Part shown: positions 47,886 through 55,483 of the stretch, one piece after another
How positions within the stretch are numbered: position 1 is the first letter of the stretch
Layout: every line of letters starts with the position of its first letter
NCBI GenBank assembly: GCA_965246745.1
Contig: OZ251980.1
Coordinates: forward strand, 2,604,001 to 2,668,000
Direction: 5' to 3'
DNA length: 64,000 nucleotides
Source: JANXMY01 sp965246745
GTDB taxonomy: Bacteria; Armatimonadota; Armatimonadia; Armatimonadales; Capsulimonadaceae
Notes under the pieces: model-generated
Told to the model about the DNA's origin: nothing
What the model saw: only the letters and a program-made list of their open reading frames with translations
Databases searched by the model: none
Position numbers and translations under genes: made by a program

Positions 47886-48719
47886 TTGCCGATTGATTTC
47901 GTTCGCGCGTACCCGCCCGCCGCGCCCGCGCCCGGCCCGGCGATCTGGCTGCCGTTCTCCAAAGGCGACCTGCTGACCCGCACCGGCGCTGCCGGAGAGA
48001 TTGCTTTGTGGCGCGGCTCGGCGGGCGAAACGGACGCACTGGGGCTGAACGCGCCGCTGTATCTGGGGACGCTCGGCGGCCTGCCGTGCCTAGCCGCCGA
48101 TGCCGACCCGGACGGCGAGCTGCCGGCGGGGTGGGCGGCGACGAATTTACGGAGCTTGTTCGGCGTAGTCGGCGACAGCGAATACAGCCTGGCGGGGTAC
48201 GCGTCGCAGATTTTGCGCTGGCGGCGGTCGTCGGTCTTTTGCCCGGTCTGCGGGCACCGGACCGAGGCCAAAGCCGGCGACTGGGGGCGGGTCTGCCCTG
48301 AGTGCGGCCATGTCGGCTACCCGCCGGTGTCGCCGGCGACGCTGATTTTGGTGGAAGACGGCCCGAGATTGCTGCTGGCGCAGAAGCCGGGGTGGGGGAC
48401 GCGGTGGAGCATTCTTGCCGGCTTTGTCGAGCCGGGCGAGTCGCTGGAAGAGTGTGTCCGGCGGGAAGTGCGGGAAGAAGTCGGGGTCGAAGTCGGGGTC
48501 GAAGTCGGGGCAACGGCCTATGCGGGCAGTCAGCCGTGGCCGTTTCCGCATCAGATCATGGTCGGGTTCACGGCGCGGTATCTGTCGGGCGAGCTGACCC
48601 CGGACGGCGTGGAGCTGGAGCGGGCGGCGTGGTTCACGCGCGGCACGCTGCCGGACCTGCCGCCGCCGGTCAGCTTGTCCCGGCAGATGATTGACGCCTG
48701 GGCGAAAGGCCGAAGCTAG
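47886..48719 (+). CDS. nudC: NAD(+) diphosphatase (NADH pyrophosphatase / NudC type)
   Basis: The 277-residue Nudix enzyme has a Cys4 zinc site (FCPVCGHRT and VCPECGHVG) and a Nudix box GFVEPGESLEECVRREVREE. The NudC signature SQPWPFPHQ places it with NADH pyrophosphatases, which hydrolyse NAD(H) and can remove NAD caps from RNA. Between the Nudix box and the signature is a threefold VEVG repeat from a 12-bp tandem duplication, adding about four residues. TTG 47886 with GGA upstream is the likely start. The stop overlaps the convergent rpsT stop in CTAG. Confidence 0.88.
   Translation: MPIDFVRAYPPAAPAPGPAIWLPFSKGDLLTRTGAAGEIALWRGSAGETDALGLNAPLYLGTLGGLPCLAADADPDGELPAGWAATNLRSLFGVVGDSEYSLAGYASQILRWRRSSVFCPVCGHRTEAKAGDWGRVCPECGHVGYPPVSPATLILVEDGPRLLLAQKPGWGTRWSILAGFVEPGESLEECVRREVREEVGVEVGVEVGATAYAGSQPWPFPHQIMVGFTARYLSGELTPDGVELERAAWFTRGTLPDLPPPVSLSRQMIDAWAKGRS
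48481..48510 (+). repeat. 12-bp in-frame tandem repeat inside nudC
   Basis: TCGGGGTCGAAG repeats at 48481 and 48493, and half at 48505. It encodes V-G-V-E repeats just after the Nudix box. Confidence 0.9.
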
Positions 48720-49003
48720 GCGGCGGCGGGGGCGGAAATGGCGGCGGCGGCCCGCTTCATGAGGCGGGACTTGCGGCGGGCGGCGGCGTTTTTATGGATA
48801 ATGCCGCGCTTCCACGCTTTGTCAATCACCGACACGGTTTTGGAGACGCTGGCGGCGACTTCCTCGGGCTGGCCGGTGCCGGTGGCGATCAATGTCCGGC
48901 TTTTCTTCATGTAGGTTTTGATCTGCGACTTCGTGGCCTGGTTGCGAAGCTGCCGCTGGCGCGAGCGCTTGACATCTTTGATGACGGATTTGATATTGGG
49001 CAT
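48716..49003 (-). CDS. rpsT: 30S ribosomal protein S20
   Basis: The 95-residue, very basic protein starts MPNIKSVIKDVKRSRQRQLR and has KSRTLIATG and KGIIHKNAAARRKSRLMKR-like segments of S20. It binds 16S rRNA in the small subunit. It is convergent with nudC; the two stop codons share CTAG. Confidence 0.95.
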   Translation of the reverse strand: MPNIKSVIKDVKRSRQRQLRNQATKSQIKTYMKKSRTLIATGTGQPEEVAASVSKTVSVIDKAWKRGIIHKNAAARRKSRLMKRAAAAISAPAAA

Positions 49004-49166
49004 GGCGTCTGTAAAAGCTCCTAGGGGGCGTGCGTGCAGCCGGGCTGCATCTCAGCGATTGCGCGTTAGTATACCCGACCCGGCGGCGAATTGCAACTGC
49101 CCGAAAATTTTGCGCGGCTTCTCCGGCGAAAAATATATTTTCGCTGCTTCGGTCCTAAAGAAACAC

Positions 49167-49183
49167 TTGGCATGCTTTATGCA
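49167..49183 (+). promoter_or_regulatory. Sigma-54 (RpoN) promoter for the cold-shock gene
   Basis: TTGGCATGCTTTATGCA matches the -24/-12 consensus, with ATGCA at -12. ATG 49227 is 44 bases downstream. Confidence 0.75.
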
Positions 49184-49226
49184 ATCAAGCAAAGTATGAA
49201 CTGCGGCCGAAGAGGAGACAGGCACG

Positions 49227-49442
49227 ATGATCAGCGGAAAAGTCAAATGGTTCAACGACACGAAAGGGTACGGGTTTATTGAGCTGGCACAGGGCAAAGA
49301 TGTGTTTGTCCATTACTCAGTGATTGAGGCGGACGGCTACCGTTCCCTGCGCGAAGGTCAGGAAGTGGCCTTTGAGCTGGAAAACGGTCCCAAAGGCGAC
49401 CATGCGACAAAAGTTGTCGCTGCCGAGCCGCTTGCGGCCTAG
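49227..49442 (+). CDS. Cold-shock domain protein (CspA family)
   Basis: The 71-residue protein has the RNA-binding motifs KGYGFIEL (RNP1) and DVFVHYSVI (RNP2) in a single OB-fold and starts MISGKVKWFNDTKGYG. It acts as an RNA chaperone in the cytoplasm. GAGGAGAC precedes the ATG. Its sigma-54-type promoter is unusual for this family and links it to the exopolysaccharide regulon. A terminator follows at 49541. Confidence 0.95.
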   Translation: MISGKVKWFNDTKGYGFIELAQGKDVFVHYSVIEADGYRSLREGQEVAFELENGPKGDHATKVVAAEPLAA

Positions 49443-49510
49443 CCGCCGTCACGCGCCGGAGCGCCGGGTTAGCTGTCCCGGCCCCGCTTTATTTCCGACT
49501 TCGGCACCTA

Positions 49511-49577
49511 TTTTTGCACTTGTTTTTGCACTTATTTTTTCGCGCCGCTGCTCTAAGAGGACAGCGGCGCGTTTTGT
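49511..49577 (+). terminator. 12-bp direct repeat followed by rho-independent terminator
   Basis: TTTTTGCACTTR occurs twice (49511-49534). A hairpin CGCGCCGCTG / CAGCGGCGCG (49541-49571) with TTTTG follows. It ends the cold-shock transcript, and its end touches the convergent gene at 49577. Confidence 0.85.
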
Positions 49578-50425
49578 TAGTCATTCCTGTCGCCATCTGC
49601 ACGGCTTTGATACCACGTCGTGCTTCGGGCCGATCTGTATTTGCCTCGCCGGCCCCAACCAATCTGCGCGGCATTTACCGCGTAGCGCGGAATGAGCATT
49701 CGCAGCCATTCGTAGTTTGCGATCGTGCTGACGAAGTCCCGTTCCCCCTGTGTCGTAACAATTACTGAGCGGTTTCCCTGACAGTAAAAGTCTGTAATGT
49801 CGCCCCAGGCGACGGCTGTTTGCGCGTTTCCGTCAATAAATCTCAGCCCGTCCATGTCCGCCTTGATTTTTCGGGTTAGATACGGCACGGTGCGGCGCGT
49901 GCTTGGATACAGCGCTGCTAGGCCGAACTGCTTGCTGAGAAACAAAAAGCCCATTGGGGTCAGCAGCCAGGCCCAGCCGAGGAATGTATGCGCTGTCACC
50001 CAAGCCCAAGCGAAATACCCGGAAACAGCAGCAATCCCCGCCCAATGCCATTGGCGCAGCCATCGGAGGCTGTTACGGTTAAACCAGGTGTCATAGTGAA
50101 ATACGCCCGGCCAGTCGTCCGGGTCACGCCGCAGACAGCCCCACTTCCGCATGGTCGCCGAGGTCGCATACCGCTGTATTCTGCCTCGCAGCGAACGCTC
50201 ATTGTTCCATGTCTCCCTCAGTACCAGTGTTGCTTGCCGGGTCTGCACGACGAGTTGCCACGGCGCGATGGCGAACTGAGTGAACGGGCTAGCTGTCGGA
50301 CAGCGTTGGTCGTAATAGCCGACAACTTCGTCCCACGGCGTGTGATGCTTCTGACGCCCTACTGTCCAGGATAACCCGGTTTCGTCAGCGGCCATATCCG
50401 CTACAGCAGTCTTTACAGCAAACAT
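49577..50425 (-). CDS. Hypothetical membrane protein with PH-like domains
   Basis: The 282-residue protein has two hydrophobic segments in its middle (IAAVSGYFAWAWVTAHTFLG, then LLTPMGFLFL). Soluble parts lie on both sides. The N-terminal part (ADETGLSWTVGRQKHHTPWD) and C-terminal part (DMDGLRFIDGNAQTAVAWGD) share a strand pattern ending in a W-x-x-V/I-x-x-Y/F motif. This suggests two bacterial PH-like domains. I cannot name a family. The start is ATG 50425, five bases after the VapC stop; this places it at the end of the toxin-antitoxin transcript. Confidence 0.55.
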   Translation of the reverse strand: MFAVKTAVADMAADETGLSWTVGRQKHHTPWDEVVGYYDQRCPTASPFTQFAIAPWQLVVQTRQATLVLRETWNNERSLRGRIQRYATSATMRKWGCLRRDPDDWPGVFHYDTWFNRNSLRWLRQWHWAGIAAVSGYFAWAWVTAHTFLGWAWLLTPMGFLFLSKQFGLAALYPSTRRTVPYLTRKIKADMDGLRFIDGNAQTAVAWGDITDFYCQGNRSVIVTTQGERDFVSTIANYEWLRMLIPRYAVNAAQIGWGRRGKYRSARSTTWYQSRADGDRND

Positions 50426-50429
50426 TGGC

Positions 50430-50837
50430 CTACCGAATAAACAGAATCGGGCACACGTTGAGTGAAACAATGCGGTCGAACTCGTGATGGTCGGAAGTGA
50501 CCAGTGTTCCCTTTTCCTGCTGTGCCAGCGCCAGCGCGAAGCAGTCGGCCAGCGAAAGCCTGCCGGGGTTGATTTTAAGTTCGCCGACGCTCTGCCAAAA
50601 CGCTGTGTCTAAATCGGTCCTCAGCATAAGGCCGCCTGCCAGCAGGGCAGCCATATCCTGCCGCGCCGTCGAGGCATCTGTTCGGCGCACGGCATCATAA
50701 TATACTTCGCAGAGATTGACGGCGTGAATAGAGCAGAGATTGTTCGGATCAGCCAGCAGACCGGCAACAACGGCACCTCCCGCCTCGCCGGTCAAAAACG
50801 CAATGACGGCGCAGGCATCAATGATATAAATGATCAT
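50430..50837 (-). CDS. PIN-domain toxin (VapC-like)
   Basis: The 135-residue PIN protein has the acidic quartet: Asp in IIYIIDACAVIAF, Glu in NLCEVYYD, Asp in LSLADCFALALA and Asp in LVTSDHHEFDRI. VapC toxins are Mg2+-dependent ribonucleases that cut tRNA or rRNA. The start ATG 50837 overlaps the antitoxin stop in ATGA, the usual coupling. Confidence 0.88.
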   Translation of the reverse strand: MIIYIIDACAVIAFLTGEAGGAVVAGLLADPNNLCSIHAVNLCEVYYDAVRRTDASTARQDMAALLAGGLMLRTDLDTAFWQSVGELKINPGRLSLADCFALALAQQEKGTLVTSDHHEFDRIVSLNVCPILFIR

Positions 50838-51115
50838 AACTCCGCCTGCCAAAACCGTGCCTCACGCGCTTTCTCATCTTCTTTTGATGCGGCGAACTCG
50901 TCACTGCCGCCCGGCAGGCCCGCGTATTTTCCGTGCAGACGACTTAAAATTGCCATGCGCTGCTGCCGGACGGCTTCCGGGTCCTGCGCGGCCGGGCGCG
51001 GCAGAGCTTGTTCCAAAATGCTTTGCAGATAATTTTCGACCGCGACGCCCTGGGCCTGCGCCTGCGCTTTGGCGGCGGCTTCAACCGTCGGCTTCAGTTC
51101 CAGCGTGATTGCCAT
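50834..51115 (-). CDS. Antitoxin, VapB-like
   Basis: The 93-residue protein starts MAITLELKPTVEAAAKAQAQ. It has a ribbon-helix-helix-like N-terminus (ITLELKPTVEAAAKAQAQAQ, VAVENYLQSILEQAL) and a charged C-terminal tail that would wrap the toxin. It overlaps the toxin gene by four bases. Expected roles are toxin neutralisation and operon auto-repression. Confidence 0.8.
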   Translation of the reverse strand: MAITLELKPTVEAAAKAQAQAQGVAVENYLQSILEQALPRPAAQDPEAVRQQRMAILSRLHGKYAGLPGGSDEFAASKEDEKAREARFWQAEL

Positions 51116-51140
51116 AGTAAATTCTTTCTTGAATCCTTTC

Positions 51141-51971
51141 TTATAGGCGGCTGTAATCCAGCGGGGTCAGCGGCGGAAACGAATGCGAGCTTTGCAGGGC
51201 GGCGATCCGCTCTTGGGTGTGCTTGATCCGGTCGGAGGTTAGCGGGTGGTCGGACAGGAAATCGCCGCCGAGGCCGCCGCCGTTGCCGCTGACTTTTTCC
51301 AATGCTTGAAAAAGCTGGATCATGCCCTGCGGATTGTAGCCCGCCGCGACCATGTTTTGCAGGCCGCCCTGGTCGGCTTGGTCTTCCTCGCCGCGCGAAA
51401 AGCGCTTGCTGATCGCCGTGTCCGCCAGGCCCGCGATGGTTTGGGCGACGCGCCCGGCATGGAAAATCCCCAGCAGCACCCCAATCCCGACCTGCCGCTC
51501 CTGCTCTTTGGCATTGGCTTTGGCCCAGTGCTGCAAACGAACATGGGTCATTTCGTGGCCCGTCACCCCCGCCAGGGCGTCATCGGTGCTTAAAAGCTGA
51601 TACAGCCCTGTGAACATAAACATGTTGCCGCCGGGCAGCGCAAAGGCATTGACGGTTTTGCTGTCGAGCACATGGAACTTGAAGTCCCAGGTCTGGCGGT
51701 CCGACGGCGGCAGGGCGCGGACCAGCCGCTGGCCGATTTGGTTGAAGTGCTTCGCGCGGCTGTCGAACACTTCCGGGTACTGCTTCAAAATCTGCGCGGC
51801 GGCCTGATCGCCGATCTTTTTTTGGTCGTCGGCGCTGACCGCCGAAAACAGGCCGCCCGCCTGCGCCGGGGCCGGCAGCAGCGGCATCGCCGCGATCCCA
51901 AGTCCCGTCAGCGCGGCGCTCCGTAAAAACCGCCGCCGTCCGTTGTCTGTCGTTTTTTCCAACTGCGCCAT
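51141..51971 (-). CDS. M48 family metalloprotease with Tat signal (secreted, BepA-like)
   Basis: The 276-residue protein has a twin-arginine signal (NGRRRFLRSAALTGLGIAAM, ending PAQA). Its zinc motif HEMTH lies at about 139-143, with the third ligand Glu in RGEEDQAD and DHPLTSDRIKH near the C-terminus. M48 proteases of this soluble type assist outer-membrane quality control. GGGGGA precedes ATG 51971. The Tat signal is unusual for this family, though a Sec alternative cannot be excluded. Confidence 0.88.
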   Translation of the reverse strand: MAQLEKTTDNGRRRFLRSAALTGLGIAAMPLLPAPAQAGGLFSAVSADDQKKIGDQAAAQILKQYPEVFDSRAKHFNQIGQRLVRALPPSDRQTWDFKFHVLDSKTVNAFALPGGNMFMFTGLYQLLSTDDALAGVTGHEMTHVRLQHWAKANAKEQERQVGIGVLLGIFHAGRVAQTIAGLADTAISKRFSRGEEDQADQGGLQNMVAAGYNPQGMIQLFQALEKVSGNGGGLGGDFLSDHPLTSDRIKHTQERIAALQSSHSFPPLTPLDYSRL

Positions 51972-52120
51972 GATGTCCCCCAAATTGAAGTGGATTGGTT
52001 TTGCTTGGTTTAGTGACGTTATACCCGCCCCGAAGGTTCCGCGCACATCCGCAAATACTTGGGCTTTCCCGCTGCCGAAGCAGGAAAAGCGCCGCGCCGT
52101 CGCGAACAGCGTACCCCAAG

Positions 52121-53305
52121 ATGCTTGCTATGCCGCCTGATGAATCTCTGCCGGACGAAACAGCCTTGCTTCAGGAAGCCGCCGGACTGCTCGGGCGGAC
52201 CCTGGACCCGGCTGTGATTTACCGCACCCTGCGGGATATGGTCCGCCAGGCGATGGACTGCGCCGGCCTGCTGGTGTCTATTTATACCCCGGAAGACGGC
52301 TTGATTCGCTGCGCGTATGCGGCTGAAGAAGACCGCGTCCTGGACACGACGGCGTTTCCCCCGCTGCCGCTGAATGCGGACGGCGGCGGCATGCAGAGCC
52401 GGGTGCTTCGGTCGGGCCTGCCGCTGATTATTTCCGATGCGCTCGCCGCCGAAGAAACGCAAAGCAGCCGGTTTTATGCCCACGGCGACGGCACCGTTTC
52501 CGCCCTGCCGGACCCGGAAGCGCCGCGCGTTCGCTCGCTGGTGATTGTTCCGATCCGTCTGGAAGAGGAGGTGCTCGGCACGGCGCAGGTGATGAGCTAC
52601 CGGCCGGACGCGTATACGCCGGCGCATCTGCGGCTGCTGGATTCCCTGCTGATCCAGGTCGCCGCGGCGACCCGCAACGCGTTTTTGTTTCAGAAAATGC
52701 GCGGAGAGCTGACCGAGCGTGCCCGCGTCGAAGCGGAGAATGTCCGGCTGCTGCGCGAAGCCGGGGAAAACGCGCTGCGGCAGCGGGTGTTTCTGCGCGA
52801 CGTGCTGGCAAGCGTCACCGACGGCCGCTTGCAGCTTTGCGACTCCGCCGCCGGGCTGCCCGCTCCGCCCCCGCTGTTTTCCCCGCCGGTGGCGCTGACC
52901 CGCACCGCCGGGCTGTCCCAGCTTCGGCATGAAGCGCTGGCGGCGGCGGCGGCAGTGGGGCTGCCGGAAGCGCGGCGCTGGGACTTTGTGCTGGCGGTCG
53001 GCGAGGCGGGCATGAATGCCGTGGTGCATGCCGGGGCGGGAACGGGACAAGTGTTTTGGGACACGGCGCAGCAGCGCGTCCAAGTGCGGATAGACGACCG
53101 GGGCGAAGGAATCTCGGTTGAAAATCTGCCGCAGGCGACGCTGAAGCGCGGCTACAGCACCAAGTCCACGCTCGGGCACGGCATGAAAATTATTCTGCAA
53201 ACCGCCGGATGCTTGTGGCTCTTGACCGGCCCGACCGGCACGACGGTGGTGCTGGAACAAGACGCAGCGCCGTCCGACGACGGGGATGTTTCCGCCTGGC
53301 TGTGA
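52121..53305 (+). CDS. GAF domain plus RsbW-type ATPase (putative serine kinase / anti-sigma factor)
   Basis: The 394-residue protein has an N-terminal GAF domain of about 170 residues, a short coiled coil (ELTERARVEAENVRLLREAG) and a GHKL ATPase. The N box is EAGMNAVVHA, G1 is DDRGEGIS and G2 is GHGMKII. The short GHKL domain without a histidine acceptor matches RsbW-type anti-sigma kinases rather than sensor histidine kinases. No anti-anti-sigma or sigma gene lies beside it. ATG 52121 or 52130 may be the start. The C-terminal codons are duplicated just after the stop. Confidence 0.75.
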   Translation: MLAMPPDESLPDETALLQEAAGLLGRTLDPAVIYRTLRDMVRQAMDCAGLLVSIYTPEDGLIRCAYAAEEDRVLDTTAFPPLPLNADGGGMQSRVLRSGLPLIISDALAAEETQSSRFYAHGDGTVSALPDPEAPRVRSLVIVPIRLEEEVLGTAQVMSYRPDAYTPAHLRLLDSLLIQVAAATRNAFLFQKMRGELTERARVEAENVRLLREAGENALRQRVFLRDVLASVTDGRLQLCDSAAGLPAPPPLFSPPVALTRTAGLSQLRHEALAAAAAVGLPEARRWDFVLAVGEAGMNAVVHAGAGTGQVFWDTAQQRVQVRIDDRGEGISVENLPQATLKRGYSTKSTLGHGMKIILQTAGCLWLLTGPTGTTVVLEQDAAPSDDGDVSAWL

Positions 53306-53322
53306 TGTTTCCGCTTGGCTGT
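53285..53322. repeat. 19-bp tandem duplication over a stop codon
   Basis: GATGTTTCCGCCTGGCTGT at 53285-53303 is repeated at 53304-53322 with one change (C to T). The stop of the GAF-ATPase gene spans the junction. Confidence 0.93.
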
Positions 53323-53370
53323 AGCGGGGTACTGTGTTCTTAGCATACACCGCCGAAAGGACCGAGGAAC

Positions 53371-53553
53371 ATGGCAAACGAAGATGTGATTGAAGGCAAG
53401 ATCAAGCAGGCCGAAGGCAAAGCGCAGGACGCCGCCGGCGACGTGACCGGCAATACCGACGACGATCTCGCCGGCAAGGCCAAGCAGGTGGAAGGCAAAG
53501 CGCAGGAATTGTTCGGCAAGGCCAAAGAAGCCATTCACGACGCGACGAAGTAG
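53371..53553 (+). CDS. CsbD family stress-response protein
   Basis: The 60-residue, highly charged protein reads as repeats of GKIKQAEGKAQDAAGDVTG and GKAKQVEGKAQELFGKAK, the CsbD pattern. CsbD-like proteins are abundant general-stress proteins of unknown mechanism. AAGGACCGAGGA precedes the ATG. A perfect terminator follows. Confidence 0.92.
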   Translation: MANEDVIEGKIKQAEGKAQDAAGDVTGNTDDDLAGKAKQVEGKAQELFGKAKEAIHDATK

Positions 53554-53578
53554 CGCCGAAAACAGATAAAACCTATGG

Positions 53579-53613
53579 AAAGCGACCAAGCATCTATGCT
53601 TGGTCGCTTTTTT
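53579..53613 (+). terminator. Rho-independent terminator after csbD-like gene
   Basis: AAGCGACCAAGCAT pairs with TGCTTGGTCGCTT around a short loop, followed by a run of T. Confidence 0.92.
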
Positions 53614-53706
53614 GCATGTTCCCGTGTTATAATGGACCTATGACCCTGCCGCGCCCGCCCGGCGGCCGGGCATACTGTCTTCGAAAGACAGTTTGGAAAG
53701 GAATTT

Positions 53707-53718
53707 ATGCTATCATGA
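53707..53718 (+). other. Possible three-codon leader ORF coupled to mscL
   Basis: ATG CTA TCA TGA lies right after AAAGGAATTT, and its TGA overlaps the mscL ATG (53715). The ribosome site is better placed for this tiny ORF than for mscL, 12 bases away. Chance is possible. Confidence 0.3.
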
Positions 53719-54125
53719 GCGCTGTCAGTGAATTCAAGGATTTTATTCTGCGCGGAAACGTGATTGACCTCGCCGTGGGCGTCATCATCGGCGCGGCGTT
53801 CGCCAAAATTGTGGATGCGTTTGTCAAGGACATTGTGACCCCCATGATCGGCATGGCGGGGAAAGTTGACCTCAGCAACTTGAACACGACCATCAACGGC
53901 GCAAAGTTTGCGTTCGGCGATTTTCTGAACGTCGTCGTCAGCTTCATTATCTTGGCAGCGGTCGTGTTCTTTTTGATCGTCAAGCCGATCAATCATCTGA
54001 TGTCGCTTCGCAAGACCGATACCGCTGTGGACGCCGTCACGCGCGAGTGCCCGCAGTGCCTCAGCAGCATTCCCGTCAAAGCCTCCCGGTGCGCGTTCTG
54101 CACCGCCGAAGTGGCGAGGGCCTAG
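53715..54125 (+). CDS. mscL: Large-conductance mechanosensitive channel with C-terminal zinc ribbon
   Basis: The 136-residue MscL starts MSAVSEFKDFILRGNVIDLA, has GVIIGAAFAKIVDAFVKDIV with the pore-lining helix, and a second membrane helix (VVVSFIILAAVVFFLIV). It opens under membrane tension to release solutes. The C-terminus adds a Cys4 ribbon, CPQCLSSIPVKASRCAFC, in place of the usual charged helical bundle. Such tails occur in some MscL proteins and suggest metal binding. Confidence 0.93.
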   Translation: MSAVSEFKDFILRGNVIDLAVGVIIGAAFAKIVDAFVKDIVTPMIGMAGKVDLSNLNTTINGAKFAFGDFLNVVVSFIILAAVVFFLIVKPINHLMSLRKTDTAVDAVTRECPQCLSSIPVKASRCAFCTAEVARA

Positions 54126-54129
54126 CGCA

Positions 54130-54163
54130 GCGCCCCCGCGTCTTGAAAAAGACGCGGGGGCGC
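54130..54163. terminator. Strong hairpin after mscL
   Basis: GCGCCCCCGCGTCTT pairs perfectly with AAGACGCGGGGGCGC around GAAA. There is no long T run, but it lies between convergent genes and can stop or stabilise both transcripts. Confidence 0.75.
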
Positions 54164-54180
54164 ACTTTCATCGCACAAAC

Positions 54181-54828
54181 TTACCACACGAAATCCACAG
54201 CGCTTAAAAACGCCCGCGCCAGCACCATTTGGCCCGTTTGGGTCGGATGCACCCGGTCCCAGGCCAAAGTCGCCGGATAATACGCCGTCAGCACGGCGTC
54301 GAACGCCGCCTGCGTGTCGGCAAAAAGCGTGCCGTGCTTAGCTGCTGCCGCCTTCACAATCGCCCCGTACTCGTCCATCCGGCGGCGCATCGGGTCGGCG
54401 CGGTTCGGCTCCAAATAAAACGGCGTCATCAGGACAATGTTCGGCACCGACGGCCGGGTGCGGGCAATCAGCGCGTCCAGTGTTTGAGTGTATTCTTCGG
54501 GCAGCACATGCCATTCGGTCTGCCGGGGCGAATCAAACTGCCGCCAGACATCGTTGGTGCCGATCATCACCGAAAGCCAGTCCGGCTTTAAGTCTAAAAC
54601 ATCGGTCTGCCAGCGGGCCGACAAATCCCGGACCGTGTTGCCGCTGATCCCCATGTTGACGACCCGCACCCCGAGTTCGGGGTACGCCGCGCCGAGCAGC
54701 GCATCCACGGCGCTGACATAGCCTTTCCCCAGCGCATCGAATAACCCTTCGCCGACCGGCTGCGTCCGCCCGCCGTCGGTGATTGAGTCGCCGATCATCA
54801 CCAGCTTGCTGTTTTTTTGGAGCTTCAT
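54181..54828 (-). CDS. SGNH/GDSL hydrolase family protein
   Basis: The 215-residue protein has block I VMIGDSITDGG (catalytic Ser), block II MGISGNTV (Gly), block III IGTNDVWRQF (Asn) and block V WDRVHPTQTG (Asp, His). These are the four SGNH signatures. It should be an esterase or lipase-type hydrolase; no signal peptide is visible. ATG 54828 is the family-like start. Confidence 0.9.
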   Translation of the reverse strand: MKLQKNSKLVMIGDSITDGGRTQPVGEGLFDALGKGYVSAVDALLGAAYPELGVRVVNMGISGNTVRDLSARWQTDVLDLKPDWLSVMIGTNDVWRQFDSPRQTEWHVLPEEYTQTLDALIARTRPSVPNIVLMTPFYLEPNRADPMRRRMDEYGAIVKAAAAKHGTLFADTQAAFDAVLTAYYPATLAWDRVHPTQTGQMVLARAFLSAVDFVW

Positions 54829-54850
54829 GCCGCCAGTATACCCCGCGAGA

Positions 54851-55483
54851 TTATTTTGTGGCTGTGTATCTCGTCGGATCGGGAAAAGTCGGCTGGGGCG
54901 GGGCGGGGTCAAGGGCGGCGAAATGGGGCAGGAGGAAAGATCGCAGCAGGGCGAGGGGCAGGCCGACGACGTTGAAATAATCGCCGTGGATCGCCGGGAT
55001 GAACGAAAGCGCTTCGCCTTGAATGCCGTAAGCGCCGGCTTTGTCAAGCGGCTCGCCGCCGGCGACATAAGCGTCAATCACGGCATCCGAAAGCGTGTCG
55101 AAGGTTACTTCAGTCACGGCGCAGTCGGTTTGCGCCGTCGGCCCGGAGAGGACGCACAGGCCGGTGTAGACCGCGTGGGTGCGCCCGCTGAGGCGGCGGA
55201 GCATACGCCGAGCATCTTCAGCATCGGCGGGCTTGTTAAGTACGTCGCCGTCCAAGACAACCGTGGTGTCGGCCCCGAGGACCAGGGCGTCGGGACCGGC
55301 TCGCCGGGCGACTTCCGACGCTTTGCCGGCGGCAAGCCGGGTCACATAGTCGCAGGGCGGCAGGCCGATTGGGGAAATCAGCTCCTCGTCGTAAGCGCTG
55401 CCGATCACGTCGAACGGGACGCCGAGCCGCGCGAGCAGCTCCCGGCGGCGGGGAGAGGTAGACGCCAGCACCAAACGGGGCAT
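54851..55483 (-). CDS. maf: Maf family nucleotide pyrophosphatase
   Basis: The 210-residue protein starts with the Maf signature LVLASTSPRRRELL, then YDEE. It has LGADTTVVLDGDVLNKPADA with the catalytic Asp, and AYGIQGEALSFIPAIHGDYF near the end. Maf proteins hydrolyse dTTP/UTP or modified nucleotides and are linked to septum control. Its ATG overlaps the plsY stop (TAATG), so plsY-maf form an operon. Confidence 0.94.
   Translation of the reverse strand: MPRLVLASTSPRRRELLARLGVPFDVIGSAYDEELISPIGLPPCDYVTRLAAGKASEVARRAGPDALVLGADTTVVLDGDVLNKPADAEDARRMLRRLSGRTHAVYTGLCVLSGPTAQTDCAVTEVTFDTLSDAVIDAYVAGGEPLDKAGAYGIQGEALSFIPAIHGDYFNVVGLPLALLRSFLLPHFAALDPAPPQPTFPDPTRYTATK

Noticed and set aside
48716..48719. 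Sequencing error at the overlapping nudC and rpsT ends
   Set aside because: Both proteins have normal C-termini; CTAG simply gives a TAG stop on each strand.
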